Assembly: GCF_000027005.1 (NCBI RefSeq)
Contig: NC_012964.1
Location: 1-64,000 of the forward strand
Direction: 5' to 3'
Length of the DNA: 64,000 nucleotides
Origin: Komagataella phaffii GS115
Lineage: Eukaryota; Ascomycota; Pichiomycetes; Pichiales; Pichiaceae
In this document: one piece after another, positions 21,389 to 32,785 of the stretch
How positions within the stretch are numbered: position 1 is the first letter of the stretch
Layout of the letters: the number at the start of each line of letters is the position of its first letter
Notes under the pieces: model-generated
What the model saw: the letters and a program-made list of their open reading frames with translations, nothing else
Told to the model about the DNA's origin: nothing
Database searches by the model: none
Translations under genes and position numbers: made by a program

Positions 21389-22767
21389 AGACAGCGTCAA
21401 GACTACATGAGTTGATTATATTAGTGCGGGTAAAAGTTGGGCAGAACACGCCAGCTGTCCAGGGTCCAAATTTTCTCACATACTTTTCATTCCTTTTCTG
21501 ACACTGAACCAGATCTGTCCATCAAAAGTGAGAAAATCAAACTGAACACGAGTCAATATAATTAGTCACCAAACATGAGAGAGTGGTTATGAGAATAAAA
21601 TTTGGGTTCAAGGTGAAGGACTAGTTTTGGACCGATCATTAAAGGATTGACAACAATTTTTGAACGCTGCCCGTTGACACAGCAGATATTTCTTAGAAGG
21701 ATGAAATTGTAGAAATAAGACTTTGTATTCAGAATAACTGCTAGAACCTGTCACCAGTCTAGGAATTGGATTCAACGTGAGTAATGGTGCCGGAAAGAGG
21801 GTCAATGAGTCTTCCCAAAACCCAAGCAAGTCTTTGGTTAGTAGAAGCGTATGAACAGACCCAGCTATCTCCCATAAACAAAATGTGAAAAGAGAATTGT
21901 CGCTTGCCTTTATTGCAAGCTGGTTGATGTGGTTCTGGCTATTTTCACCACGCTTTTTGTCGATACAAAACGAGAATGAGACCTCTTACACTCACTGGAA
22001 CTCAGATTTTATGGATGAAACATACTACTGCTGTAGGAGACTATCATGTAAGATATTCATCGTGCACAGTTTGGTAGTAAACTTTTTATATGTTTTTTCG
22101 GTTATTTTGCTAAAATTGTGTATTAGGATTGATGGCAAGAAGCAACACTAACTGAGAAAGGTGAAGAATGTGCTCAATTCTAAACTCTTCGAGCCCACAT
22201 GAAACGATGTGAGGGTCAGATAGTTTGATCAATAAAATTATTGAAGTAACATTTGCCATGCTTGACAAAAAAGTTACTTGATTACCATAATCTGACAGCC
22301 TCAGCGACGCTAAATGGTCTTGAAACTTTTTGAATTTTCTCTGAGACTCGGACACTTTGGCGACCTAGAGATGATTAAAGTCTCTAAAGACTGATTGGGA
22401 TCTTTCACATTGAAGCTGGAGATATTGTGCCTGTCTAGAAAATTTTTTGAGTTGGCACTTATTTTCTTTTTTCTTGTTGCTGAAGACCAGTTTGCTCTCA
22501 CTTTTCTCGTTGAGGATTCGTTCAACATGTTCCTTGATCTTTTCAATGCTATGATCAGACTAGAAAGTTCTTTCTAATTAGTTGAAATCGGGAGTCGTAT
22601 CGGCTGCATGCCAAGGAACGAATAGCTTTCAAATTGGACTATTTTTTGCTTTGAGACCAAGATGGTCAGATAGCCCAATCTATTGATTTTGAGAGCGATG
22701 TTGAAACTAAATATACAGTTATTTCAGAACATGAACTTGGATAGCCTTTCTAAAAGCATTTTATATA
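21389..22767. other. Gene-poor stretch with a possible minus-strand relic
   Basis: Two minus-strand frames at 22310-22546 and 22110-22355 abut and overlap in different phases. Both are rich in K, R and S (NSSTRKVRANWSSATRKKK; SESQRKFKKFQDHLASLRL) and might be one decayed gene split by a frameshift. Family not recognised. Confidence 0.35.
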
Positions 22768-24690
22768 TTACTTGCGCTCAGGTTCAGTACTTAGACTGTT
22801 CTTCTCTTTTGAAGCGGCGCTAGTGCCATCTTTCTCTTCCGACAGATCAGAAGCAGATGAAGAAGAAGATAAGTTAGAAGATATGGTATGAAACTGTGGT
22901 CCTTCACCGTTCTTTCCAGTAGCTGTCCTCAATACCACTTCTCCATTGTCGTCAACATTGACAGATGTTCTCTGTGTTGGATCAAAACCTTTAATAAAAA
23001 ATACTATAATGAGAGCTGGTAGAAGGAACCCGAGTGAAATGTATCCTTGTTTCTGCAAAACCTCCCTGTACGCCCTATCGATAGCCTCCCTTTCTGGAGT
23101 CCCTTGTTTGTATCCAAGTGCAACCTTGATGCTTCCAAAAATACTTGTAGCACTACTTTTAGACCCTTCTGGAAGATACTGTGTCAATCTTTTGATCACA
23201 AGTTCGTTCCAAACTGACGCTGCGATCGAGTTTCCGATTACCGCACCCATTTGGCTAAACATGGTAAACATTGCAATGGATGGAGCAATCTGTGATGGAT
23301 CTGAGTTAGCTTGCACTGAAATTATTGTTGGAATGTTGTAGAAACCTCTTCCAAAACCTTCGAAGACTTGAATTACAGTCCAATGAAGTTCTGAACCAAA
23401 TTGACCATTGTGATCAGAAAGATAACAAAAGAATCCCTGAGTAATAACAATCAAAGATATTCCAGAAATCATAAAAATTTTTGCTGTCCTTGTGTATTTT
23501 ATCAAAATACCGACCAGGACCGAACCCACCAGTTGACAGACTCTTGAGGCTCTGGTGATTCTGGCAGCTTCACCAACTGTAAAGTGACCTGAAACTTGCA
23601 ATACGGAGGAATAGTAAGCCCCCGATGTCGAACTATTAATAGTATCAAAAAGTGGCAATGTGCATGCCATCAGAACCGAAGGATTTTTCAATATACTCAC
23701 ACTAATGAATGGTCTTTGTGGGAATTTAGAGAGAACCCAGAAAACGAATATCCCTAAAACAACAAATCCAAGAACCAAAAGGACAATAGTGGTGGCTTCA
23801 TCCCAATCTAAAATCGATGCAGAACCTGTGAGGGTAAAGGGCAGGAAGAAGAGGGAGAGTCCAGCAAGCATCAGCAAACCTCCAACAATGTCCAGCTCAA
23901 CATACAACAAGTGGGCCAGTTTCTTGTACCAACTGCCCTCAGGAAGGTTTAAAGAGGCCTTAATGTTATGGGTGATACCATACTTTTGGGCTTTCCTATC
24001 CAATCTCCACATAATAAAGATCAATGGAGCTAGAGAAACAGGTGTAATAATAGCCCACATTCCATAACCCCATCTCCAAGTGGAGTGATCCAACACTTTC
24101 TCTGCCACAATAGAGGAGATGTAAAGGGTAGGAATGGAAGCAACAGCTGTTGGCAGAGCGGTCCACAATCCTCTATTCAAGATCTGAGTGGTATCAGCCA
24201 CAAACACCTTCTCCATCATGACATAAGAAACTTTACCGATGCCCAAGAAGATTTCGGAAGCCAAGTACATTCCAACGTTCTTAGAGGCAGCAAACATAAT
24301 GTAAGTAGCGATTAGAAAGATTAGGGCAATAAAGAACCCTGACACCCTGCTAAAGCAGTCTGCTATTCGGGCAACAAATGGAAGCGTAATGACACACACA
24401 ATCTTGTAAACGACTGCTGCCGTAGTTAACATAGAATGCTGTCTGAACGAGGATGTGGCGTATGGAGTGTAAGATTTAACGGTGACTCCGCAGAACTGGA
24501 ATACAAACGCAGCAAAGAAAAGGGCAGCGTAGGCGACTATAAGGGACTTTTTTGACCAAGCATGACGAAGCATTTCCGCACGAGCAACACCAGGGAGTAC
24601 TGGTATGTGGGCTTCTTCATCAGTAGTTTGGCTTTCCGGAGAACTTGACGGGCTCTCTTTCCGATTCTTGTTAAAAATATTAAATTTCAT
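22768..24690 (-). CDS. MFS siderophore-iron transporter-like protein (ARN/SIT type)
   Basis: 640 residues, the usual size for the 14-segment siderophore carriers. After a polar N-terminus the first membrane segment reads AYAALFFAAFVFQFCGVTVKSYTPYATSSF, followed by a VVYKIVCVITLPFVARIAD loop-2 motif; both resemble the ARN group in pattern. A later FEGFGRGFYNIPTII stretch and QMGAVIGNSIAASVWNELV are also typical. The tail after residue 580 is polar and serine-rich. Members import ferric siderophore complexes with protons at the plasma membrane or endosome; some relatives carry other solutes (for example glutathione exchangers), so substrate is uncertain. I saw no clear GATA-type iron-repressor site in the upstream 250 bp. 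Confidence 0.8.
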   Translation of the reverse strand: MKFNIFNKNRKESPSSSPESQTTDEEAHIPVLPGVARAEMLRHAWSKKSLIVAYAALFFAAFVFQFCGVTVKSYTPYATSSFRQHSMLTTAAVVYKIVCVITLPFVARIADCFSRVSGFFIALIFLIATYIMFAASKNVGMYLASEIFLGIGKVSYVMMEKVFVADTTQILNRGLWTALPTAVASIPTLYISSIVAEKVLDHSTWRWGYGMWAIITPVSLAPLIFIMWRLDRKAQKYGITHNIKASLNLPEGSWYKKLAHLLYVELDIVGGLLMLAGLSLFFLPFTLTGSASILDWDEATTIVLLVLGFVVLGIFVFWVLSKFPQRPFISVSILKNPSVLMACTLPLFDTINSSTSGAYYSSVLQVSGHFTVGEAARITRASRVCQLVGSVLVGILIKYTRTAKIFMISGISLIVITQGFFCYLSDHNGQFGSELHWTVIQVFEGFGRGFYNIPTIISVQANSDPSQIAPSIAMFTMFSQMGAVIGNSIAASVWNELVIKRLTQYLPEGSKSSATSIFGSIKVALGYKQGTPEREAIDRAYREVLQKQGYISLGFLLPALIIVFFIKGFDPTQRTSVNVDDNGEVVLRTATGKNGEGPQFHTISSNLSSSSSASDLSEEKDGTSAASKEKNSLSTEPERK

Positions 24691-27600
24691 TTGCTATATA
24701 AGCAGATTGACCTAGTCAAACGGTGATGTAAAAGCCGGGTCGTGGCATTTTATAGTTTAGCATCAAAGGAAAAGTTTCTTACTTGTGGAGTTAGAGCGTT
24801 GTAACCTGCAGCAATATCATGCAAGTCGCTGCATTTTTCGGCCTCCAAGATTCGAAACAGCCAAAGAGGACCACGCGAGAAAAAGACCATTTAAGCATAA
24901 TCAGCCAGTATCAATTAATTAGACTCTAATAAATCATATGTTTTATGACGGAAAGCCCCTTAATATGGCATACACTTATCACGTACTTGCTTGGCAGGGA
25001 CCCCAAAAAGTATAGTCCCATTATGGTGTCTGATTATGTGCGACGTGGGAGTGCTGTCTATCCAAGTGTCCATAATCCGCAACCCAACGACTTGATCCAA
25101 AGGATGTCAATAACTCAGACCGGAGTATGCCATGTGACCCTCGGTGAACTTGAATAAAGTTTTATACATGTAAGGATACTTTTGTCCAGTTCCCGTGACT
25201 TTGCAATCTAGGAGTGGAATTAACGGTTCCCGAGAATGCCAAGAAGATCTGTCGGATCTGATCTTTAAATTTTTTGAGAGCAGCAAATGAAAGAGCATTA
25301 ATTCCTAAAGCGCGAACAATCAGCCAAGGTAAGTCTAAACATTAGCCAATTCTTGCAGATAAAACAATGCAGGGACATTCGACACATTTTGCTTTGCATT
25401 AAATTAATTGGTATTATTTTATTAAGCAATGACGCCTAAAATTTTTGATTGAGGGAGGAATGAACGAGCAAGACAAAAAAACATCCATGGTTATTCTGGC
25501 CTACCGGAAGCCTTACCAATGTTTAGCATAACTGAAACTCTGCATCTAAAAGTTTCAACTAACAATCATCTGACTTAGGGTCGAAGAAGATTTCGTACAC
25601 AGTAAATATTGCCTAAAAACGATCTTGATTATTGTCTCCGGAGTAAGGGAAGAAGTCTTGGAACATTTGGAGTCAATCTGAATCCGTATAGAGTCGGTAA
25701 TACCTTCTCGTCCCATGGGTTGCAAAGAATAGATTTAGCATCACTGAATTTCCTCTACGGTAGATCGATTGATCAAAGTTATCAGCAATTACAAACTGAG
25801 ATAAGATCGAATAAATGTAGACATGTCCTGAAAACAAGTTTGGATTCAAGGCTGCTCCGGGAACCCCACAAATACGAAGTAGATGTAACGAAGGTAATAT
25901 TGATGCTATTCAATGTTAATAAGCGTGTTTCTAACTTTGCAGGAGTTGTAATGGCGGAGAAAAGTTATGCAAGTTTTCTATCAATTTACTCTCATTCTTA
26001 CCCAATGACCTTTTTTCATGAAACTTACAGAACAAGTAACCAGTAGAAATGGAAGTGACTGCAATGATGAGAACAAACTTTTAGGACGCAACGATAGATC
26101 ATCGCACTTGTCCAGGTACTCGTGTCTCAAGTTTGCAACAGTTTATTCACATCATCACTTTTATTGCAAATGTTTCTTCAGTTAATTATCATAAAACGAA
26201 ACCTGGGGTGTACGCAATGCAATGAGCCTTCAAGTAATAGAAGTTAACGATGCATTAGAGGCAGATTCAAACAGCCCGTTCTTGAATGTACGTGTTGGTA
26301 GTTTCAATTCAAAATTTAGAATCTTTTGACTTAAAAACTAAGAAGTTATGTTCCTTGATCATCATACCTATGAAATCAGGGCCTTCAATGGTGAATCTTT
26401 AGTTTCCCAAAGCATTAACATTTTTTCAGCCGTAATTCCATAGCATTTCAAGTCCAGAAGGTTCGTGATTGATTTGTCTGTCTTTACAAGTATACTATTT
26501 GAGACGCTAAAAGGCTTGAAGCGATTCGGAGGAAATGGTCATTTAGTAGCTAAAGATGATAGGTTTTCCACAAGTGCTCTTTAGTACAAAACTAATCTTC
26601 CATACTCGTCAATGTGAAATCACTTTTGTTCTGAGAGTTGTTGCACGCTTCGATCGTTGATAAAAAGCGAAAAAGACCATAGCATATGTGACAACACAAC
26701 AAAAAATATACAAAATACAGGGAGCTACTTCCAGATTACAGCTGCAACAAGGCAACAGCATTTATGTTAATCCAATTTCGGATCCTTCTTGGCGTTTGCT
26801 GAGATAGTAGAATATACGATAGGTGAGCTTCCATGGCAGCGATAAACTGTAGCGCTGGAAGGATGGATCTTTTAATGAAATACATTGGACAGTTGTAACC
26901 AAGCTTCAGAGAAATTAGAGGTCTTTGAAACTGGAGAATTGAACTTTTTTGTGGGGGGAAGAAGTTCAAGGTCAACTACCTATCCTAACGTATCACTAGC
27001 AATCTTGACCCCGAAATTGCTCAAATGCAATTGAGAGAAGTTAGATCAGTGAAAAAGTTTCTAACCTGTCTTCAACGAAGTTGAATGAGAAAAGCACAAT
27101 AAAACGTAAATCTCAAAGAAGTCTCTTTTTCACAATTAGTTAAGTCCTTTGGAACAATTGTTGATATTCCATTCTCTTATTGAAGACAGGGATAGTTCGT
27201 AGAACAGTTTGGAGCTTCCCAGGCAGTCGTAAACAATGACAAAAATTCGATCATGTTCCTACTCTAGGAGATAGTGGAGTACATTTATGCGTGTCTCGAC
27301 CTCTTCAATAAATCTCAGGTATGCTCGAAAGGACTATATATCAAGTAGAAGATGATCTTTGCTTCTTCTACCGAACTGCAAGGATCGCGCTGCATACAGT
27401 TTTTGAGACTGCCTGACACGACCGTTAGACGGACTTGAGAATCGCGTGTCGTAAACTAACAAAGATCCCCTACGTTGCAACTGGAATGTTAGCCAGGCCT
27501 TCTAAACTTTCACGATTTAGTTCCCTAGATAACTGTTATTGTTTGTGGCAGTCTGTATTATTCGTAAATATCCCTGGATGAGCGGTAGCGTTTCAGTCGG

Positions 27601-28005
27601 CCTCCAAATTTTTGGTCAGTGAGCAAAGCTGTGGGCTACGAGCGTATAAAGCAATCTTAATAATCAAACTGAAAGCCTCCGGTTAGCTACCTGAGAATGA
27701 CCCATCTAATGCTGTTTTGAATTATGGTATGCTAACTTATTTACCGCTTGAACAGCCTCAGACAGCAAAGGTAAAGATAAACATCATACAGAATCTGGAG
27801 TACTCCACGCGTTGCGTTTTTCAGTCTAGATCAGCAAATTCAATTGACAAATCCCTAGAATTAAACTTAACAAGAACGATACGAGAACAAAACCTTAACT
27901 GCAGATTCATACACTATGCCATCATCAACCTTCAAGATTGAATCACTCAGACTCCAAACGATTTCATGGTATTACCAAAGTGATCAACTAACTAAGGTAC
28001 AAAAA
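24691..28005. other. Gene-poor stretch, 3.3 kb
   Basis: Longest open frame is about 25609-26046 with no ATG at its beginning. It reads like ordinary protein (NPYRVGNTFSSHGLQRIDLASLNFLYGRS), and a GTAATA...TTTGCAG stretch inside it could be an intron. No family was recognised, and a relic is as likely as a gene. A minus-strand frame at 26736-26975 is likewise unplaced. No RNA gene seen. Confidence 0.4.
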
Positions 28006-29259
28006 CTAATCCAGGTTTCCCAAAAAGATTTCCTTCAAGTTTGGAATACCGTCTTTATACAGATCCTCCCATTCTTCAACAGTTCTTTCCCTTCCATTAG
28101 GAGACCAGGATTCATACTCTTCTTTTGAACCTACTGGCCTTTCAGCAAGAGGGGTGATTCGGAAACAATGTCTTGCAGGATCATCTTCGCCGAAGTCATT
28201 GACAGCTGAGTGAAATACTCTTCTGTTATCCCATGCAACCACGGTTCCTGGTTCGTATGATGCACGTAGTTGCAGGTCCAAGGCAGTAGCAATGAAACGC
28301 TGAATGAAATTCAAAATCAGATCACTTTCTTCCTGCTTAAGTCCAACAATTTTTGTACCGAAAGCTTTAGCAAAGATAGATCTCTTATTTAAAACAGGGT
28401 GATACCTAATTAATGGGTGAACTGTTTCAGATGTAAACTTTTTCCGTTGAATAGAACCCTTTTTCAATGAATCCTCTGCTTGGGCGCGGGCAGAGTGGAT
28501 CAAACGGAGGCCATCCAAAAATTTCTGGAAACTTGGCGACAATCGTTCATAGGCCTCGATAGCGTCGGCAAACAAAGTGTCTCCTCCTGCCTCTGGACCT
28601 TCTATCAGACCAAAAAAAGTGATTCCAGCTGGCTGTAACTCGTAGGTAACATCCGAATGCCATCCAGGAGCGGAAATTTTATTTCTAAACGTATTAGGAG
28701 GGCCTGCTCTCTTGAAAGTGATATGGAATTCGGGGTATCCTTCCGGAGCGCCTGATGTTTGGTGAATATGAAGGGGACCAAAGTGTTGCCCAAATTTCTT
28801 GACTTCTCCCAAATCCTTATCCCGCAAGTCCTGATCTCTAAATACGACAACTCCTCTCTGAGCAACGAAAAGAGCCAGATCATCTTTCTGATCAGGGGTC
28901 AATTGTGAGAGCTGCACCCCTTCCACTTTAGATCCCAATTTCGGAGTGATGTTGCTGATCTTGTGGGCTCCTCCTTCAGGAAACAATCTCTTGAGGCCAG
29001 GGTCTGCAAAAAATCCACGGTCAACGTGGCTAAAAGGAGGCTCATCTTCAAAACTCAACTTCGGATCCCAGGTGGGTAACCATTGAGGATAATTGGAAGT
29101 CTCCTGAGCCTTTTTCGACACTGTTAACACTCCATCCTCTCTAACGATATCTGAAGAAGGTGAGAAATGGATCGCATCGTCAAAACGCCAAATATTTTTT
29201 TCGTACTTAACAGCCTTGCCTTTGTCTTCCACTGGAGAAGGTTTTATGGATGCAGACAT
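28006..29259 (-). CDS. JLP1: Fe(II)/2-oxoglutarate sulfonate dioxygenase, TauD family
   Basis: 417 residues, matching the length of yeast Jlp1 (about 412). The TauD/TfdA fold shows the iron triad H201-x-D203 in GWHSDVTYE and H350 in DNRRVFHSA, with R367 in HCFRITPLAERP positioned for 2-oxoglutarate. Other family blocks are RGVVVFRDQDL, FGPLHIH and GGDTLFADAIEAYERLSP. The enzyme oxygenates sulfonates such as taurine, or related alkyl sulfates, releasing sulfite as a sulfur source. A TATATATATA box lies about 53 bp upstream of the ATG. Related fungal dioxygenases attack other substrates, so the exact sulfonate is inferred. Confidence 0.88.
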   Translation of the reverse strand: MSASIKPSPVEDKGKAVKYEKNIWRFDDAIHFSPSSDIVREDGVLTVSKKAQETSNYPQWLPTWDPKLSFEDEPPFSHVDRGFFADPGLKRLFPEGGAHKISNITPKLGSKVEGVQLSQLTPDQKDDLALFVAQRGVVVFRDQDLRDKDLGEVKKFGQHFGPLHIHQTSGAPEGYPEFHITFKRAGPPNTFRNKISAPGWHSDVTYELQPAGITFFGLIEGPEAGGDTLFADAIEAYERLSPSFQKFLDGLRLIHSARAQAEDSLKKGSIQRKKFTSETVHPLIRYHPVLNKRSIFAKAFGTKIVGLKQEESDLILNFIQRFIATALDLQLRASYEPGTVVAWDNRRVFHSAVNDFGEDDPARHCFRITPLAERPVGSKEEYESWSPNGRERTVEEWEDLYKDGIPNLKEIFLGNLD

Positions 29260-29311
29260 GATTTCTTTTTCTAGTAAAATGTACTGTGATTGAGGAAATT
29301 ATTTCAGGGAG

Positions 29312-29321
29312 TATATATATA
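29312..29321 (-). promoter_or_regulatory. TATA box of the JLP1-like gene
   Basis: A perfect ten-base TATATATATA about 53 bp before the start codon of the dioxygenase gene. Alternating TA sequence is a strong yeast TATA element; function is inferred from position. Confidence 0.55.
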
Positions 29322-30104
29322 CTCACAATCCTACCGTTGAATTCGGATGCCATATCGGCTGGGTGCACCTTCTGATAACGCAATTATGGCTTCAAGGTCC
29401 TAATCCGTCCTAATGTTTGTAAATCGAGCCATACTTATTATCACAAAAATTACGTAAGAATGATGAAAAGCCGACCGTTTATTGACTTCTCTTACTTAGC
29501 CAAACACCGACACTGTGGTGTCTTGACAGCTTCATCATCTGACTTTGAATGTGGGGAGTGGACCGTCGGGTCAGAAACCATCCAGCCGTAGGTGGCTCGT
29601 TCTGTTCTGCTTACGCAAGAAAGCTCTATTGCGCATGTTAAGTGCCATAAAAGATACTTGCGGTACCCCACAATAGATAACTGTAACTCAAACTCCTTTT
29701 GAACTTAATGATCGCTTGATTCAGTAGAACCAATCCAAACCCAACTGATACAACGTCGGTTTTCAAGGAGACTAGCGAATTATGCTATTCTTGCTATTTG
29801 TATGTTCTTTATGGCCGATGAGCTAATCGACTTTGTAATTCTAGGAAGACTGATAAACTATTGTTGAAACTTTTATTTGAAGAAAAGTACACACAGTTGT
29901 TTGCTGTGTCTTAATTGCACCGCAATAGTTTATCTATTTATCCAATTTCTTGTATGGAATACAGTATGGATACTCTAGCACCAAAAAATTATCATTTGTA
30001 AATACAGTCCTGGTATTAGATCTGTAAATGAGATAAATTCTCAGGCGTTGATGTGTTTGGTATTAAGTAATTGATGTTATGAGATAATTGCTCATCAAAA
30101 TTTT
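29322..30104. other. Spacer before the 5S rRNA gene
   Basis: About 780 bp with no coding frame or RNA signal that I could recognise. Confidence 0.5.
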
Positions 30105-30225
30105 GGTTGCGGCCATATCTAGCAGAAAGCACCGTTTCCCGTCCGATCAACCGTAGTTAAGCTGCTAAGAGCCTGACCGAGTAGTGTAGTGGGAGACCAT
30201 ACGCGAAACTCAGGTGCTGCAATCT
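30105..30225 (+). rRNA. 5S ribosomal RNA
   Basis: 121 nt that matches yeast 5S rRNA almost base for base: it starts GGTTGCGGCCATATCT, contains AGTTAAGCTGCTAAGAGCC (the internal promoter region) and ends GGTGCTGCAATCT. The few differences from S. cerevisiae are compensating or in loops (for example CTAGCAG with CTGCTAAG where S. cerevisiae has CTACCAG with CTGGTAAG). A run of seven T follows as the Pol III terminator. No other rDNA sequence is nearby, so this is a dispersed 5S gene, in line with what I recall for Komagataella. Confidence 0.97.
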
Positions 30226-30226
30226 C

Positions 30227-30233
30227 TTTTTTT
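30227..30233 (+). terminator. Pol III terminator of the 5S gene
   Basis: Seven consecutive T residues beginning two bases after the mature 5S end. Confidence 0.9.
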
Positions 30234-31189
30234 GCATTTGGTGACGATACTTTCATCGGGATCTAGTCCAAAACTGCTACATCTTGTGTTCGTTTCTGAG
30301 AGATCATTCTACTCAATGCGACAAGATCGTTCGGTTAAGGTAATTGATGTTCAGTTTTTCAACTTCAGATTTACGGTTGAAAGAGATTAGAGAACTATCT
30401 TGTTTTGATGCTTAGATCGAAGAAACAGTCCCTAGAGCTGTATAGGAAGGCTTAGAGCTGTATCGAGAGGCACAGACCTTCCGGGGATCATTTTATTTGC
30501 CTTCTTCGCAAGGGAATGACAGGAGTGGAGTCTGTAAGTAACCTACTAGAATTGCTAGTTACATTGAAATGACGACCATGAAATAAGCAAACAATTTCAA
30601 TAGCCCAGTGCATGTTCATTCTTTCTCCCCGTCAATATCAATGAATGACCAACCGGATCTCCACCACTAGGTACAGTCTGTGGTATCTACATTCTTCTTA
30701 GTTGGCTTCTTCGAGACGAACCTGTACGAACTTATAGCCATGGGTTTGGGTGTGCCTGGTATACGTGAACACCAACGTTGCAAGTGCGGAATTATCACCA
30801 AAACAGTGTAACAATTTATCCCCAAAGAGATCAATCTACTTAATAGATGCTCTCTAGCTTGAAAAAACCCTCTGGTTGATAATCATTCCAAGTTGTTAAC
30901 CAGGGAAGAACGCATATATAGTAATATGCGGCTCTTTTAACTTAAGTTCAAATACTCTTAATATTTTCAAATTTGGTGTTAGATTTATACCAAGCACACC
31001 GCTGATACCGAACCGTGGTAAATGACGAATGCAAGGCCATAATAGCAAACTCGACGGTTTCACCATATATTGGCTTTTGCTTTCGTCATACAGCACCCTG
31101 GCCCAAAAAAGAAAAAGAAAGGCGGTATAGGCCAATTGAATACGCCCTATGAAATCATGAAGATCTTCCTGCTGTTTTTACCCGTGAGA
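30234..31189. other. Spacer after the 5S gene
   Basis: About 950 bp. Short repeats of TTAGAGCTGTAT occur near 30430-30465, and a minus-strand frame at 30896-31135 has no recognised domain. Nothing else seen. Confidence 0.45.
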
Positions 31190-31552
31190 TGTTGTAATAT
31201 CAATTATTAACCTTATTTCTGTTGTCGTAATAAACATCTGGTATAGTGATTGGTCTTTTTTGAATAAGATCTACGTATGTACTAATAGTGCTGTTCCTAG
31301 CATACCTACAGAACAAGTACCGTATCTTTATATGTTGAAACTCTGCATCCAACAGTACTAGGAAGGTGTACCTTTTTCAACCCATATTGACAGGTTTCGT
31401 GGACTTAAAGGTACCAGTTAGTGGAAACACCGAAGAACGATATGAAGATCAATTTATATATCATTTGACTTGTCAAAATTATTCTATTGATAACACGTAA
31501 GCTGAGCTAATATCTTCTACTTCGTCTTCCTCATATCTATCATATTACAATA
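31190..31552. repeat. Candidate solo LTR
   Basis: A 363-bp AT-rich segment begins TGTTGTAATAT and ends ATATTACAATA. The ends are inverted complements in 10 of 11 positions, and the left end begins with the TGTTG typical of yeast LTRs. There is no clear 5-bp target duplication (TGAGA on the left, AAGGT on the right) and the last base pair differs from the canonical CA, so if real it is old. It lies about 1 kb from a Pol III gene, a common neighbourhood for yeast LTR elements. No second copy exists in the window. Confidence 0.3.
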
Positions 31553-31595
31553 AAGGTCGGCAGGTTTGAAAACGAACTAAACGAACTACAGCAGT

Positions 31596-31616
31596 GCCCC
31601 CACCTCCCCCTCCCAG
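31596..31616. promoter_or_regulatory. C-rich promoter element with a stress-response core
   Basis: A C-run block (CCCCCACCTCCCCCTCCC) about 400 bp before the DOG-type phosphatase. It contains CCCCT, the STRE core bound by Msn2/4-type factors, and a CCCCAC core resembling a Mig1 site. The complementary strand is a G-run array. Function is inferred only. Confidence 0.35.
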
Positions 31617-31961
31617 AAAATCCGATGCCTATCCCACAACATCTCATCTGTACACATTAGGGTCCATTCAAACCATTTAGCTTTTATTTTTCCGCGTTAC
31701 TACAGGCCGGTAGCCAAGACGGTGAATTCATTTCCCTTCAAATCATGAGGTCAATTACCCTTGCATAAGCGGATCTCAGATATCCAACTGCCCACATTTG
31801 ACATCCAACCAACTTCGGGATTCTCCCGATTCTGTCTGCTCGTAGAAAAAAAAAAAACTTCGCTATCGCGCACTGATTTCTGGGACATGTCCTATTATGG
31901 CGGGCGTGGCTATCCCGTGTCCGCCAACTTTGTCAGGCTATAGGGTGCATTTTTTTAGAAC

Positions 31962-31969
31962 TATAAAAG
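31962..31969 (+). promoter_or_regulatory. TATA box of the DOG/GPP-type phosphatase gene
   Basis: TATAAAAG about 41-48 bp before the start codon at 32010, a consensus TATA element. Confidence 0.6.
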
Positions 31970-32009
31970 ATAAGGACCCTACTCAAGTGAAAACCATCAA
32001 CAAACAATA

Positions 32010-32696
32010 ATGGTTTCAATTCCTTGCGATCTCTGCCTATTCGATCTTGATGGCACGTTGGTACTCAGTACCAAGGCTATTGAGAAGGGATGGGAATCAG
32101 TCTTCAGTGAATACAATGTCAACTATAATATGGAAGAATTTCTGCAAAACAACCATGGTGTACGAACGGGTGACTCGTTTGACCGTTGGTTACCACAGAT
32201 AGATAACACAAATTCGAAGGCAGGAGATGAGTTCGAAAAGCGCATTTCCATCGAGTATGCAGATCTCGCAGAACCCGTGCCTGGCGCACCACAGCTTTTG
32301 AATTCCATACCCAAGGACCATTGGTTAGTCGTTACTTCAGGAACTCCACTCTTGGCCAATGGTTGGTTTTCCAAGGTATTAGCAAAATTTGGCGTCACAA
32401 AACCTGAGATCTTCGTCACTGGTCAGTCCGTTTCAAACGGAAAGCCTCATCCAGAGCCCTACCTCAAAGGATTGGCTCTTTGGACTGAGAAATACGGAAA
32501 GAAACCCGCTCATCCCATAGTATTTGAAGATGCCCCAAATGGAATCAAAGCAGGAACTGCTAGTGGATGTACTGTTATAGGGATAGCATCATCATTTGGA
32601 AAAGAAGTTTTGCAAGCTGCAGGGGCTACATATGTTGTTCAAGATCTAAGCCATGTGAAGTTTCACGACAATACTTTAGACATCGATAATTTGTAA
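32010..32696 (+). CDS. HAD-family sugar-phosphate phosphatase (DOG1/2 and GPP1/2 type)
   Basis: 228 residues. HAD motif I is DLCLFDLDGT with D12 as nucleophile and D14 as acid/base. Motif II is VVTSGTP, motif III lysine is in GKPHPEPY, and motif IV is FEDAPNGIKAG. The opening residues and the SSFGKEVLQAAGATYVVQDL tail are closer to yeast Dog1/Dog2 (2-deoxyglucose-6-phosphate phosphatase) than to glycerol-3-phosphate phosphatase Gpp1/2, judged from memory. It removes phosphate from small sugar or polyol phosphates in the cytoplasm. The TATA box and STRE-like upstream block fit a stress-inducible gene. Confidence 0.87.
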   Translation: MVSIPCDLCLFDLDGTLVLSTKAIEKGWESVFSEYNVNYNMEEFLQNNHGVRTGDSFDRWLPQIDNTNSKAGDEFEKRISIEYADLAEPVPGAPQLLNSIPKDHWLVVTSGTPLLANGWFSKVLAKFGVTKPEIFVTGQSVSNGKPHPEPYLKGLALWTEKYGKKPAHPIVFEDAPNGIKAGTASGCTVIGIASSFGKEVLQAAGATYVVQDLSHVKFHDNTLDIDNL

Positions 32697-32785
32697 TCGG
32701 TCACTCTTCCATTATGCACTAATTTAAAATTTGTATCGTAATATATATATATATAGAATCATAATCCATTTTCGGCTAAATAGCA

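Noticed and set aside
22110..22546. Basic S/K-rich frames as a split gene
   Set aside because: Low complexity and no recognisable domain; kept only as a note on the spacer.
25609..26046. Open frame as a real gene
   Set aside because: No ATG at its beginning, unclear intron and no family; left unannotated.
25531..31350. Shared TGAAACTCTGCATC at about 25531 and 31336 as dispersed repeat copies
   Set aside because: Similarity stops after about 15 bases, which is expected by chance in 64 kb.
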